NCBI GenBank assembly: GCA_006538405.1
Contig: BJKQ01000006.1
Coordinates: forward strand, 2,937,001-3,001,000
Direction of reading: 5' to 3'
Length of the DNA: 64,000 nucleotides
Source: Hansfordia pulvinata
Lineage: Eukaryota; Ascomycota; Sordariomycetes; Xylariales
The notes below the pieces were generated by a model. It worked only from the letters and a program-made list of their open reading frames with translations, made no database searches and was not told the DNA's origin. Positions 33,813 through 45,721 of the stretch are shown here, piece by piece (within the stretch, counting starts at the first letter, position 1; each line of letters begins with the position of its first letter). Position numbers and translations under genes: made by a program.

Positions 33813-34762
33813 GTTTCTGGCGCGCGAAGGTTTCAGAGTCGAATATCGAGCGCGTCCACTAACCGCGCAAGGCCGCCTCGCTGCTAGTCACGCGCCCGTA
33901 GGCCCTGCTGCTGATGGCGCTGGCAGTGATTTGTTCCGAGCTGCCGCCTCGAAAAGTGAGCGGTGCTTTGCTGTTCGTTTCTTGGGTTCGGGGACTGGAC
34001 TGATATCGTGAACGCAGGGCGGTGGCTGAGAGGAGGGGCTTGGGAGGAGAGGCCGAGGTATTCTGGGCCGGCAACGCGCGGGAACCCCTGCAACTGCGGG
34101 TAGCTTTGTCGGCGTGAGGCGATGATAAGCTTTACAGCGTCGCCCAGGCGTAGCGAGACGGCGCAATCGCAACTGCGGGGTGAGGATGTCGTGTATGCGC
34201 TTAGGGGTCTGTGGGGGGGTGCCAAATGGGGGCGCGCGGAGGCGATATGGCGAGACTGGCGCAGGATGAGGCGACAAGAATATGGTAGGTATACCGAGTA
34301 GATGAAGAGGAAGAAGATTTGGGAAAGGAGAGGAAGAGGATGAAGTAGGCGGGGAGAGGCCAGCAGCTGGAGGGGAGGGCCAGGGTGAGGATGACAGGTT
34401 GAAGGCAGGGTGATCGGGGATTAGGATCGCGTGGCCCGTCCCGTGGTAATAGAGATGATCAGATGGACGTACGGGTGGCTGATCGCGTTAGCAACCTCTA
34501 GGCGGGCCTGCTCGTACTTCCTGCCTACCTCTCACGTACTTTAGTAGATACACGTACGCGGACGCTCGGTTCGTAGTGACTGGAGGTAGCAGTAGGTACG
34601 TAGAGAGAGGGAGAGAGAGAGGCCCGGCCAGTCGAGAGGGATTCATGCGACCTGCGAAAGAGAGCTCGTCAGCAACAAACAGGCAGGCAGGTTAGGCCAG
34701 GCAGGCGGGGTGTGGGGGCGAGCAGACCGAGGGAAGCAGGGCGTAACGCGAGGGCGGAACAC

Positions 34763-34802
34763 GGTGGTGGTGGTGGTGGTGGTAGCGGCGGCGGCGGCGG
34801 AG
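34763..34802. repeat. (GGT)7 followed by (GGC)n
   Basis: Seven perfect GGT units (34763-34783), then AGC, then a GGC run to about 34800, upstream of the gene at 33812. Noncoding as far as seen. Confidence 0.85.
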
Positions 34803-37800
34803 GTAGCGGCGCGGTATGGTATGGCATGGCGTGGCATGCCTGATGGGCGGCCGGCCGAATGCCTGCCTGCCTGCCTGTCTGCCAGCCCACGCCTTGCTCG
34901 TTGGCTTCCCTGCTCATCTCATCCCGCGGCGCATTGTGCGTGCTTCCAGCACACATGGTCCTGCACCCGGAGGACTGGACAGGACGGAATGAGACTGGAC
35001 CTGGGCCGAGCTGGGGAGGATCGTTGGACGTCTTGGCGGTGGGCTGACGGTACCGCGGCAGTACAGGCGACAGCGAGGCAGGACCGGGGCAGGACGGGCG
35101 AGGGGGAGGGCGGATACAGGTACAGCTGGGGTAGCCCCGGGGAGGGAGACGGGCGTCGCTCGTGATGGGGTTCGGGGGTTTGGGGGGGGTCGAGAGGGTC
35201 CAAGACACTGGAGACGGGGGCCCCACCGACCGGCGCGCATCAGTGGCCGCCGGCGACGCCTAAAAATAGACCGGCTTCACTCCCAGAACGTGACCGATCT
35301 ACGGGTACCTGATGCACCATTGGAGGTACATCGCTGGCCCCTTGCAGACACGCACGGGGGTCTACACTCGCCCAGCTCGCCCGCCCTCTTGGGTGCGTGT
35401 CGTCGTAACCAACGAATTGCCAGATGTCCATGCTGGTGTCTACGAGTACCACCTGTCTTTATTACTTACCCTTTACTCCGTAGAATCTCCAGCGGGCGGA
35501 TGGCAGCCCACGCGTACGGAGTAATAATAAGAGTACGCTACGTAGACGATGGACGGCGCCCGTGGCTCCGGCCCGGAAATCGAGTGGGGGGGGGCCGCGC
35601 GGGGGCTTCCTTCAATGGTTCCATTGTCAAGCCCAGTGCGTATACGCCGCACGAGTGTGTGTGTCTGGCACCTGGCTTGGGTTTTTGACGCTCCGGTCAT
35701 TCATCCATCTTTAGCCCCGATACCAGCCAGACATGCAGGTCCCGACGACTCGGCAGGCTCCGTGCCAGGTTCACAGGCACGACAGGTTCGGTGGAAGGCC
35801 GGGCCGATGCTCGGGAATGCCAAATCACCCCTAGGTACTCATATCTATACCTATTCTCATTTCCATCCAGCACACTACGAGGTGCCTACTCGTACCTTGG
35901 CTGATAAAGCAGCCCACTACATGAGATCCATCACGACGAGTACGGGTTTCCGAAATGGCTGCGCTGGACACTTCGACAGCAGCGTCACACTTGAAGTGCA
36001 TCACAGGCACCGCTCGTGCGCTGCGCACAGGAGGACGCGGGCTAATGGCAGCGAGCAGTTCCATCCAGCAACAAAACCACCCATTTCTGCATTTTATTTT
36101 TAGCTCGAGAGATTGCGGATGGACGTCTCTGGCAGGCGCCTCGTCGTTAATTACCGAGTCTGGCTGGCTGGCAGCCAAGCACAACAATGCAGGCTCCACC
36201 CCGCTCGACAAAGCTTCAATGACTGGTATTACGATAACTCACTAGCTGCCCATCTAGCCCACGGAAGGATCGAGTGCGGATGCGCCATGTCCAATTGTGG
36301 CCTTTTCCAAAACACGCATCGCATCGCGTCGCCCCGATCCTCTCTCTGTGCCTCTCTGCGGCCTCTCTTCATCAGAGTTCGAAGCGAAGCACACGGCCCC
36401 TTCGGATAGGATGGCAGGGTCATCTCTCGTACCACCTGATTTGCCCCCAACGTTGCTCAGCCGCTCTATCTGATTTCCCTCCTCGCTTGCAATAAACGCC
36501 AGTCAAGGGGTATGTATACCCTGAAGTCTTCCCACATTTCGCAACGCTTTTTTTTTTTCTTTCTCCAAATCTGTTGGATCCAGTCGCAAGTGACAGGGCG
36601 CAATACTGTCAATCGTGATCTAGTCGCCGTATTTCTGGGTGCCTGCGTGGCAGCTCGTAATACCAAACTTTGAGAAGAGTTCTTGACCACATAATAGCGT
36701 CGTCGAGACTGTCTGAACGAGCAGGCTGACGCGTGGGGCGAAGACCAAGGATCACCGTCAGTTGCCGTGATCTTCTCGACGATTTCCAGCATTGATGATT
36801 GCTCCGGCTCCACAGACCAAAATAGATTCCATCTTGACCGACCCGGCTCAGCAATTACCGGCTTTCGACGCAAGTCGGCGGCGCTCTACCCGTATGCGTT
36901 TGTGCCCCCTCAAACCCAGGACAGCACTGGCTCTCGCAACCGCCGCAAGTCGCTCTCGGTTGAGGGGACGGCAGCAAAGCGGGGTCTGTATGTAGGCGGC
37001 AGCTTCTCTCTACGAGTACGTTCAGACCGCCCTTGTTCGTCACTCATGAAGCCTGGTGACGCTTTCTTTCTTCACACCACAGCCGCGTCCATGTCCGTTT
37101 GCATCGCCAGTCTTCGGGTGGGCTCTCCGCAGTGTTGCGACCGGTGAGAAGAACCCTTGACGGATCGAGGCCTTCTCTTCGCACCACCTTGCGCGCGTGC
37201 TGATGGATTTCGGTGTGTCTTTTCAGAAAAGGTGGCTCCTTCTTCGTACTGCAGGGGCCTGCCTACCTAACATAACATTAGGTACCTACATGTACGCAAG
37301 GAAAATTGGCTACAATCTGGGGACTGGTGCAGGCATGCCTTCATCAATCGTGCTGCGTACGGTTGGTTACTCGTAGATTATGAGCCGGGTCGTCTAATAA
37401 CGAGCGAATCCTCCGAGCGGTGGAAGCAGGGGCCCGGCACTATCATGCCTTGAGAGCCAAGCCTCCGGGAGGAGGCGATACCAATACAGGCGGCGCCCGT
37501 GCTCTTGCGGTCCGAAGCGTGCCCCGAACGGACCGAGCAAGGGGACCGGTCGGTCGAGTTTCTGTGAGACAGGCCAGAACATAATAAAACCACGCGAGGT
37601 ACGCTGGGGTGGTGTCCTCTGGCATACGGCAATAGGATTAAATTGTGAGGGCGCTGTTCCAGCTTTTCCAGGTAGAAAAGTCCTTCTGCGATGGATCGCG
37701 TGTGATCCAATGAAGAGCAGGACAAAGTGCAGCTTTCAGAGCCGCCACCGTCCCAAGTTCGGCGGTGCGCCAGAGCACGCTGTCGCCCAGGCGTGTTGGC

Positions 37801-40800
37801 CAGGAACTCGACTCATCGCTCGACTCGTGCGCAAGGCCGGCTTTAAAGGGCAGAGCGCGGCAATTTCCCCGTACATGTTCGAGTACTCGTAGGAGGTATA
37901 TATGTAGGCAGGCACCTATGTATGCATGTAAGAATGTGAGCTGGATGGCACCGGGTTTGCGGGCTACGAGTAATTCCCGCCGGGTACAAGGATCTTTCTT
38001 GACTGATGACTGCTTCGGGCGAGTGCTCGTTAGGTTAGTACGGTTAAGTACTCGTGGCTCGGCTGGAGGGGCCAGGGTTCAAGTCGACCCGCGAGGCCCT
38101 GTGTGGCCAGGGGCCGGCTCCTTGCAAGACGTCGGCGATGGGTTCCGTGATATCTGCCGAGCCGTGTTAGGTGCGCCGAGTCTGGACGGGTGACGACATT
38201 TTTCTCGATGACCCAGTCCATAGAATGGCGAACCCCGCCTCTCGAGATGGCTCTCGCCAAGCTCCATGCCTCGTTCGAGGCAAGCCCAGCTGCCGAGGTC
38301 GTGCTGTGTGGCGTTGTACCTGAGGTATGGCAATAGGTGCTGCTCTACTCAATAGCATCCGTAAAGGTGACGCGAAAGGAGGTACCGCATGGGGCCAATC
38401 AGGCACTACGTATTCTTCATACGCCCGGCCGCGACGCAAGTAGGGACGGGTTACCTGGACCGACGGGCGCCACGGGCGGATGACTCCGTGTAGTTGACAC
38501 CACCACCAGGGAGAGAAGGCCCCGCGAGTGCAGATTGGCCGCAATAAGGCCGAGGGCTCGTCGGATTCGATCGTGGCTTGCTCCCACACTTCGCGGCGCG
38601 CTCGCCTAACTGTATCCCGGTCCGCGGCAGAGCCCTCCGCGGCCCGAGCAAGAGGGGTCTGCTTTCCAAGTCGGCCGGCGACTTTGAAGGGTGAGGTACG
38701 AGTATCACGACATGCTCTCTTGAGGATGACGAGGTTTGGCTCTGAACCCCCGTCCGCGTCGCACATCCGGCACCGGCACGATGGGTGGAAATCTCTTCGC
38801 GAGCACGAGACTCGACAAAGTCGGGGACTTATGTCGGGGTGGCATGTGGGCACCCTCAAAACCAGCCCCGTTCTCGTGCGTGCAAAGATTTGCCCTCGTC
38901 CCGGTGACGATGGTGGTATATCAGCCCCAGCCTCGTCGGCTACCTTACATGCAGCCCATGAGGGCAGCACTCGTGGGCCGCCATGGCGCGACTGCCCACG
39001 GCGGCACGAGCCAGCGACGTACCAGGCAAGCAGAGGCGTCCGGAAGCATATCGGCCCTTTGGTTTGGGTCACCTGAGCTGTCGAAGCTTTCTGCGGCTCC
39101 GGGTTCGTGGAGGCAAGACCCGAAATTTGGCCGTCCTATCTTTGTACTACGGGAAGACCCAAGAGAGTATGCCGGGCAGGGAGCTCTCGCGTTTGTCAAC
39201 TGCCGCGCCGGCGCAACACCCCGGAACGACCACGGCGTGGTTTACGTTTTGAATGGTGTCTGGTGGGTGTAGTCAGTGCCAGCAGACCACATGTGCCTTT
39301 CCCCCATCCCTTCTCCCCCGCAGCGAGACTATATTCCTGTACCAAGCCGTCGTTGCTTTCCGGGACTTGCTCGTCGCATGGTTGCTTATCTGCATGACCG
39401 GCGATCGATGGTCCGAGGCAGGGCTTTACGGATGGTCTGCTGCACGCCGACGTCAGTAGCGAATCGAGGTCATGGATCCAGACCGGCGAATCGGAGGCAA
39501 GAGTCCAACGCATATACTCTGACTGACAAGGAACGAAGACCGTGCTGTCTGCCGCCGGGAATGCTGCTGAATTGCATGCCTACCACCTAAGTCAGGCAAT
39601 AGGCATCGTGCCGAGGTGTCGATACACCCGGTTCGATTGGGACACCCAACTCGGCAAGCGATACGACTTTGTTCCATGACCAAGACGGCGAGGACAAGCT
39701 GTAAAGGTCATCATTTTCAAATTGGGATGTGAAGCATAAAGCAAGCGAGCACTGAAGCTCTTTCCGGCATGACCTGGTACTTCGTTACCATGAACATTGT
39801 GCCTCTTTAATCGCGTATGAGAGCCTTCCCTCCCCCCAAACCTACTCGTTGAACCAACAGCAAGTAGGCAGCCGAGCTACCTGGCTGGATTTGCTAGAAA
39901 GCCGTCTGTAGCAAGCCCGTAGCACTCGCGGAGTGGACGCGTACCGACTGCATGCATGGAGGGAATGAGTGTGACCGCCGAGGCCAGAAAGGACATCGAG
40001 ATATCGCCGAGTGACTGCCCTGGATCGAACTGTGGTTGCGCTCCTTGGACGTGTCGAGTGACATCGTCAAGCCAGATCTTCCCGCCGGGCCGTGGGTTGA
40101 AACGGCAATATGACGAGCCAGGAGTCCAATGGGACGGCTCGCGAGATGTGCCATGATATGCTGCAACACACTGATCTGTGGCAGACGCCATGAAACCACC
40201 TACCTAAGCATCAGCGGTGAAGCTCGTGGTGGCAGTCGTGGAGGCAGCAGGTGCAGCGGCGGCGGCGGCGAGTGTTGTGGCTGCTCAAAGGGATGGCGTC
40301 AAAGCCTGCCAGAGCCAAAGGGTTTCGCCAATGGATCACGGGTCACGGGTAACCATGTTGCCATGAACAGATAAGGCGAAGAGCTGGAGGCGTATCGTGC
40401 TCCATACGAGTACTTGTAGACGGGAAGGGAAGGCCTGAGGGTGGGTGAAACAACAAGGGTGGTATCCGTTTGCCACCGGCCAAATTTGCGGCTCAATATC
40501 GACAGTAGCGCAAATGGTCTACGAGTACGGAGCAGGCGTGGCCTCGTCGCCACGGAGGAGGAGGAGGAGGGCAAAGGTAAATTTCTTGAATCATGAGATC
40601 CCGTCGGCGGCACTGTGCCTCCAAGCCGGAGTCTCCGCCCGCGGCACACGAATGGGAGGAGGTAGGCACCGGACATCTGGCGTACGGAGTAATTCATCGG
40701 TCAGAGTCGTGGGTGGGTTGGATTGGGACGGGGTGGCGACGATGGTAGACTTGACTGACTGGAACCGGGGAAGAGCCTGGAACGTGTACTCGTACACTGG

Positions 40801-41910
40801 TCACGCTCCGTTATGGGCAAGAGGGACGGATGGAAGGGGGCCCTGCACTGCATGTACTTCCATGCACGCCGTACGGCACTACCTGACCCAGTTCCAAGCG
40901 CGAGGGCTTCGAAGACGGTGCCAGATGACCACCGTACATGGACGTGTCAATTTGCCGGAGATGGGAGGTGCTGGGCGACAAATCATACCTTTCAGTCTGT
41001 TGCCAGACACGAAGAGGAGAACATATCCACGCTGGACACGCTGGGCATAATGCCACTGGAAAGGCGTGAAGACGGCATCACGAGCAGTGGGACAAGAGGC
41101 AGCACCTAAAAGCACAGCGTATATTCCGTACGAATACGTACTGGGAGTAGCGGACATCCAAGAGTTGAGGTCATATCCATTCGTACTCGAGGGTATCAGT
41201 GGGGTTGATTGACACTCGGGGTTGATTTACACTTGGAGTCTCGTTCAGAGTACTCGCAGGAGCGGTGGACGATACTGGGACGACTGGACGGAGTTCGGTG
41301 GACGAGTGCCTTTGATGCTGGTACTCCGTACATGAGTGTGCGAGTACCCTAGGAGGTACTCGTAGCCTTGCCCAGACGTTTGGGCGAGCGTTAGTGGCTG
41401 ACTGCCTACCCTGACGCGTGGACGGACGGGGCTGCCGAGTCAAAGGAGGTGCGGGGACGGCCCCACGGCCCCTGGCCAGGAATAAGGCCGAAGCAGAGGC
41501 GACGACGAGCGCTCGTTGGCCAGCGGGGTGGCACTACTACCCCACAAATTGGCCGGCAGATTCGCCGTAAGCCGTCGATTGAGGCCGCAGGCCATTGGAT
41601 CAGGTCCAGTGCGTGACGGCACAGTACTCGTACAGGACGGCAGGTCAAGCCAGCGGGTCAGGTGTGAGTAAAACTCGTCGCGAGGCTCCATCACCGGGCG
41701 TGCTCTTGATTCTCTTTTTCCCCGGGGGAGGGGAGGGGGCTCACTTTGTCTTTCCATCTGAGCATCTTGCTTTTGCCTGGCGGAGGAGCCCTTCGACCCT
41801 GCCCGCCACCACCGTGCTCGTACGAGTACCTGTGCAGAGGTCCACAACAGCATGATGGGGTATCTCCCTGGCACTAAAACCTGGGTATGGCGGGACTGTA
41901 TAGTAGGTAA

Positions 41911-41957
41911 TACTCGTAGTACGGTACTCGTTCGAGTATGAGTACGAGTACTCGTCG
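41911..41957. repeat. Cluster of TACTCGTA/TACGAGTA words
   Basis: Within 47 bases there are a TACTCGTA (41911), a GTACTCGTTCGAGTA palindrome-like phrase and a nested GAGTACGAGTACTCGT around 41943. Another TACGAGTA lies at 41821. This is the densest point of the dispersed motif family, and the nested words could fold into a short hairpin. Confidence 0.7.
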
Positions 41958-42260
41958 CTGCTCATCCCGACTTGAGCATCGCCCATTTGCCTATCTCTCC
42001 AGAAACTGCCAAGCAATGAATAGCTCCAAGCACCCCTTCTGCCACCAAACGAATCCTTGCGTCGTGCCCACGGACACTGTATTACTTGTAGGTGCTTATG
42101 TTGGTAAGTAAGATTCTCACCTGGGGCGGCGCGGCCTAAGATGGGTTAGCTTGATAAGATTCACATCGAGCGGGAGGGAGCCTCTCCGCCAGCCATACAG
42201 AGCACAGTCAGATATCAACCAGCCCAGTCGTCCGGTATCTCGTACCTCCAACTCCACAGT

Positions 42261-42335
42261 GGCGGCGGCGGCGGCGGTAGCAGCGGCGTCGGTGTCGGTG
42301 TCGGTATCGGCGTCGGCGTTGGCGTCGGCCTCGGC
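42261..42335. repeat. GGC run followed by eight degenerate GTCGGY hexamers
   Basis: A GGC run (42261-42277) is followed at 42288-42335 by eight in-register hexamers of the form GTCGGT/GTCGGC with single changes. Read on the minus strand in one frame it gives an Ala/Asp/Thr repeat, but that frame has no other protein-like features. Confidence 0.85.
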
Positions 42336-45300
42336 GAGAAGCAGATAACGGCTGGCTCGACGCGCTGGCATGATGCTCCTTAGGTACAAATTTACCCAAC
42401 CGGCACGCCCTGCGGCCGTGCGGCGCCCGCTCAGCGTGGCTGTCGGAGACGGAACACTCCACACATCCATGCTACATACCTAAATACTCCGTAAGAGTGT
42501 TTCAACGGAGTCGGCCATGCGTGAGTGCGGTACGAAGGGAGCGATTCGGTACGAGCACTGGCGGACCTGGCGGAGGTGTGTTGACGGGTGCCGCGGGGTT
42601 TGGGGACCAGCGGGGGCTGCAAGGTGCGACTCCCCCAGACAAACCCAGACCAGCCGCGGCAGCCCAGCGGCCGTCAGACCCCCAGGGCCGTCCCCGCCGG
42701 GAGGGATGGCACGCGTTGGACACTGCACCGAGCTGGCACCTGGACCTGGTTTGCGGGGTGGCCTCGATCCCGGCTTGCCCGGCACCGCGGCCAGGCGCAA
42801 TCGCCCTCTCGCGCGCTGGACCCAGTGCCCCCAGCTGGGATGCGGGGCGATCGGAGCACGTTTTAGGGAAGTCCAGAGGTACCAGTGCCTGAGCCCAGCC
42901 CAGTGACGACAGAATGGAGATTGATCCGTCCGTGTCTGGCATGCGCCCACAGTGCCGCCACCCCCTTACCGTACCCTTTCACTGCCCGGCCATTCGTCGT
43001 GTGGGTGCAAGATCCAATCAATATGTCGCGTCTCTGGATGGACACCTAAGGTACTCGTATGTTCGTATGTACGTCAATTAGGATGGCATTATGTACTGCG
43101 TCGTCGAGAACAGGGGACGTCGCCGACAGGTCTCATGCAACAGCGTCTCCAACTGTGTGAGCCCAGACCGCCCGCGAGCCTGCGGCATACGACTGAAGTT
43201 TCCATCTCCCTGATCTCGCTCTTGGATCTACGAGGGCAGCCCGCATCCATGGCTGTCGCACGCGTCCGATGCAAGGCCGGCAGATCGATAGGTACCGTCC
43301 CTCCTCTGCGTGTATCTCTCGTGATGCCCGCCTCGGACGCACGTCGGGACCACGTCAGGCTTGCGATTGCGTGTCAAAAAAATCCCCCTCCCTCACGTGT
43401 GTGCGGACGAGCATGAGATGCAGCAGACTGCCTGGATGAAGATGCATGTATCCGGGCTGTCCATCTCGTGGCGGAAAAGCCTGTTGGAACAGGTTTGGAG
43501 TACTCGTATCAAGCCCCGGGGCAGCCACTTCCATGTACTCGTACATGCACCAAGAAGCAGACTCTGTGAGCTGCGCGTGCCGGCAGTTGAAGCGAGGCGA
43601 ATGGTGTGCAGACGACGGAGTAGCTGCAAGCGGCATAGATCAGAACCGGATGGGCCACTTGGCGCCAGTCTGCACGTGCACTCGGACGCCCTCCGTCACG
43701 CCGTCCGCGGGTAGGGAGCACGGGGAGCTACGAGTACGGGGCCAACACTTGGAGGGACTGAAGCCACTGCGAGACGCGGAGCATCGCCGTGGGTGCGCCT
43801 CAGCGCCGGGGACCCCCAAGGCTGACAAGTGGCTCAGGTAATGCACTGTGCGCAGATTTCCCAGTACTCGTAGACAACGGCTCTCGTGCCTCGCACGTAA
43901 TTCACGTTCCCGTGCTCCATGCGGAAACTCCGCCCCATCGAGGGCGCAGACCAAGTCTCACCGATCCCGCCGCGGTCGCCTGGACGAGGACGTGGGAAGG
44001 GATGGGCACCCGTTACATACGAACGATTACCCAAAGTGAGAAGCGCCGACGGCGGGCTGTGGCGTCGGCGTGCCGGCCTTATCATGCCGCACAGTTCGCA
44101 GCTGCGTCTACAATGGGCACGAAAGAGAGCGGGAGGAACCAGAGTCGAGGTCTGGTGCGCGTACTGTGTGTGTCCGACACGGGAGGAACGTGTAGTAGGG
44201 ATGGCGGCGCTATTGGGACGACGACGGGCCGACTCTGGGGGCGTTTGCATCGGTCAGTCCGCCCGAGCTGGCGCCTGCCACCCATCCAGAACAGAGTCGA
44301 CCCCACTTTTGTTCGGCCTTCCTGCTCGGCCAAACGCCCAAACGCTCCATCTCGTGCATCTCGCATCTCATCGTGGTCGGGCCCTCTCTGCTGTCTGTCC
44401 TGCTATGGTCGATCCGAACAGCCAGGCCCGGCGGAATTTGCTCGCGGCCAACCTACGGAGTATCTATCAGTTCTCAGATGCGGCTGGCCCGAGTAATTGC
44501 ACGTGGGCATCCGCCGTCCGCCCGCCCGTCCGCCGTCGCCCACTCTACAAACAATCATGTTTGCTTCACCACCCCTTGTAATCGAACCGGCACCGCGACA
44601 GACTGCTCGTGCGCGGTCTGAATGCTGCCGTCGTCCAGCAAAAGGCGGCTTCCTGTTGCTCTCTGCTACCCCTTTCGAGGCTTCATTCCCTGTCGTGACG
44701 ATTTGCGTGCTCCGTACGTGTGTCAAGGTAGCCTCTCCTAGCCCGCTGTTCTGACACACGCCACGCCACCCTGGCGCAGTGCCTTGCATTTCAGCCAGCA
44801 CAAGTACCACTACGGGAGTGATGGGGCTCGCGGGGCAGGCGCTTTTTGGCAAGGGGCGACTGCTCACGAGTGCCTAATCGACGCTCATGCTCGTACCTCG
44901 ACCTTGCGTGCCCGTCTGCCCCACTGTTGGCATTCGAGCACTCAAGGTACCTAATCTACTGTACATACAGTACAGGCCCTCGTACACGGGCTGCTCTCCA
45001 GCCTAGCGCACAGCCATGCAGATGCGCTGTGCCTATCTTCCAACTTGGTCTGCTGCACTCGTACTCTGTCGGCCCAATTGGCAGGTCGGCCCGCCTGCAA
45101 CCTGCCCTGCAGTTCGGGCACGCACCTCTCTCATCTATCCCTCCTTCCCACCGTCCCTCACATCAATCGTCCCCAGCATCATACCTCACCTCACCACTCT
45201 GGCGACAACCCTCACACCACGAAGCCTTGGGCCCCGTAACTCGCTGTCCTCCTGACCGCTCCCTCACACGCAAGCTGTCGTTCTTTTCTTCAGTCTTTTC

Positions 45301-45721
45301 GGCTCGTATCATCACTCGACGACGCCCCCGTTTCGAAACCCGACGCTCCCTCCCAACCCATAACGCGCCCTTCGCTTTCCTACTCGAAAATCGCCTTGTC
45401 GGTGCCCAATATTCGCACTTGCTACAAAAACCAAAGCCAGGAAACGACGCAAAACTCAGTAACGACACGCTCGATTTCATAACCGGACCGCCCACGAGCA
45501 ACACGCAGTCCGAGCCTCCATGCATCCCATAAGCGAGCCCTCAAGAATCTAATCATGTGTCACCGTGTCTTGACCATCACCAACACCCCAAGCCTCGCCG
45601 TCTTCACTTTGCAGAAGACTTGACTCGTTCTGCATTGAACGCTGCCGAAAATACATCGACAGATTGACGTCTGCATGATTCAAGTCGCTTCTCGAGTCTA
45701 GGCTGTGTTAACCCAACTGCC

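Larger units (their letters stand above)
33813..45721. other. About 12 kb with no convincing gene; dense in short dispersed motifs
   Basis: No frame here resembles a known family. The longest (about 300 codons, 38167-39072 on the minus strand) is Arg/Ser/Pro-rich, lacks any domain, and is opposed by other open frames, as GC-rich noncoding DNA produces. No transposase, reverse transcriptase, long terminal repeat or tRNA was seen. Twenty of about 38 TACGAGTA/TACTCGTA words in the window fall between 35441 and 43872, and six of seven TACGGAGTA words lie here too. The first kilobase is probably the promoter of the gene at 33812, and the last about 700 nt the leader of the F-box gene. Noncoding RNA or a fast-evolving gene cannot be excluded. 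Confidence 0.55.

Noticed and set aside
38080..38105. GGGTTCAAGTCGACCC, resembling a tRNA T-arm
   Set aside because: The T-stem does not pair at the right length and no D-arm or acceptor stem lies upstream.
38167..39076. Long open frames on both strands (about 300 codons minus, about 180 codons plus) in the gene-poor stretch
   Set aside because: They overlap each other, are Arg/Ser/Pro-rich, show no domain, repeat or membrane pattern, and GC-rich DNA with few stops gives such frames by chance.
42117..42470. Frame encoding an Ala/Asp/Thr repeat on the minus strand
   Set aside because: The repeat is a by-product of the GTCGGC hexamer array; the rest of the frame has no protein-like features or plausible gene structure.
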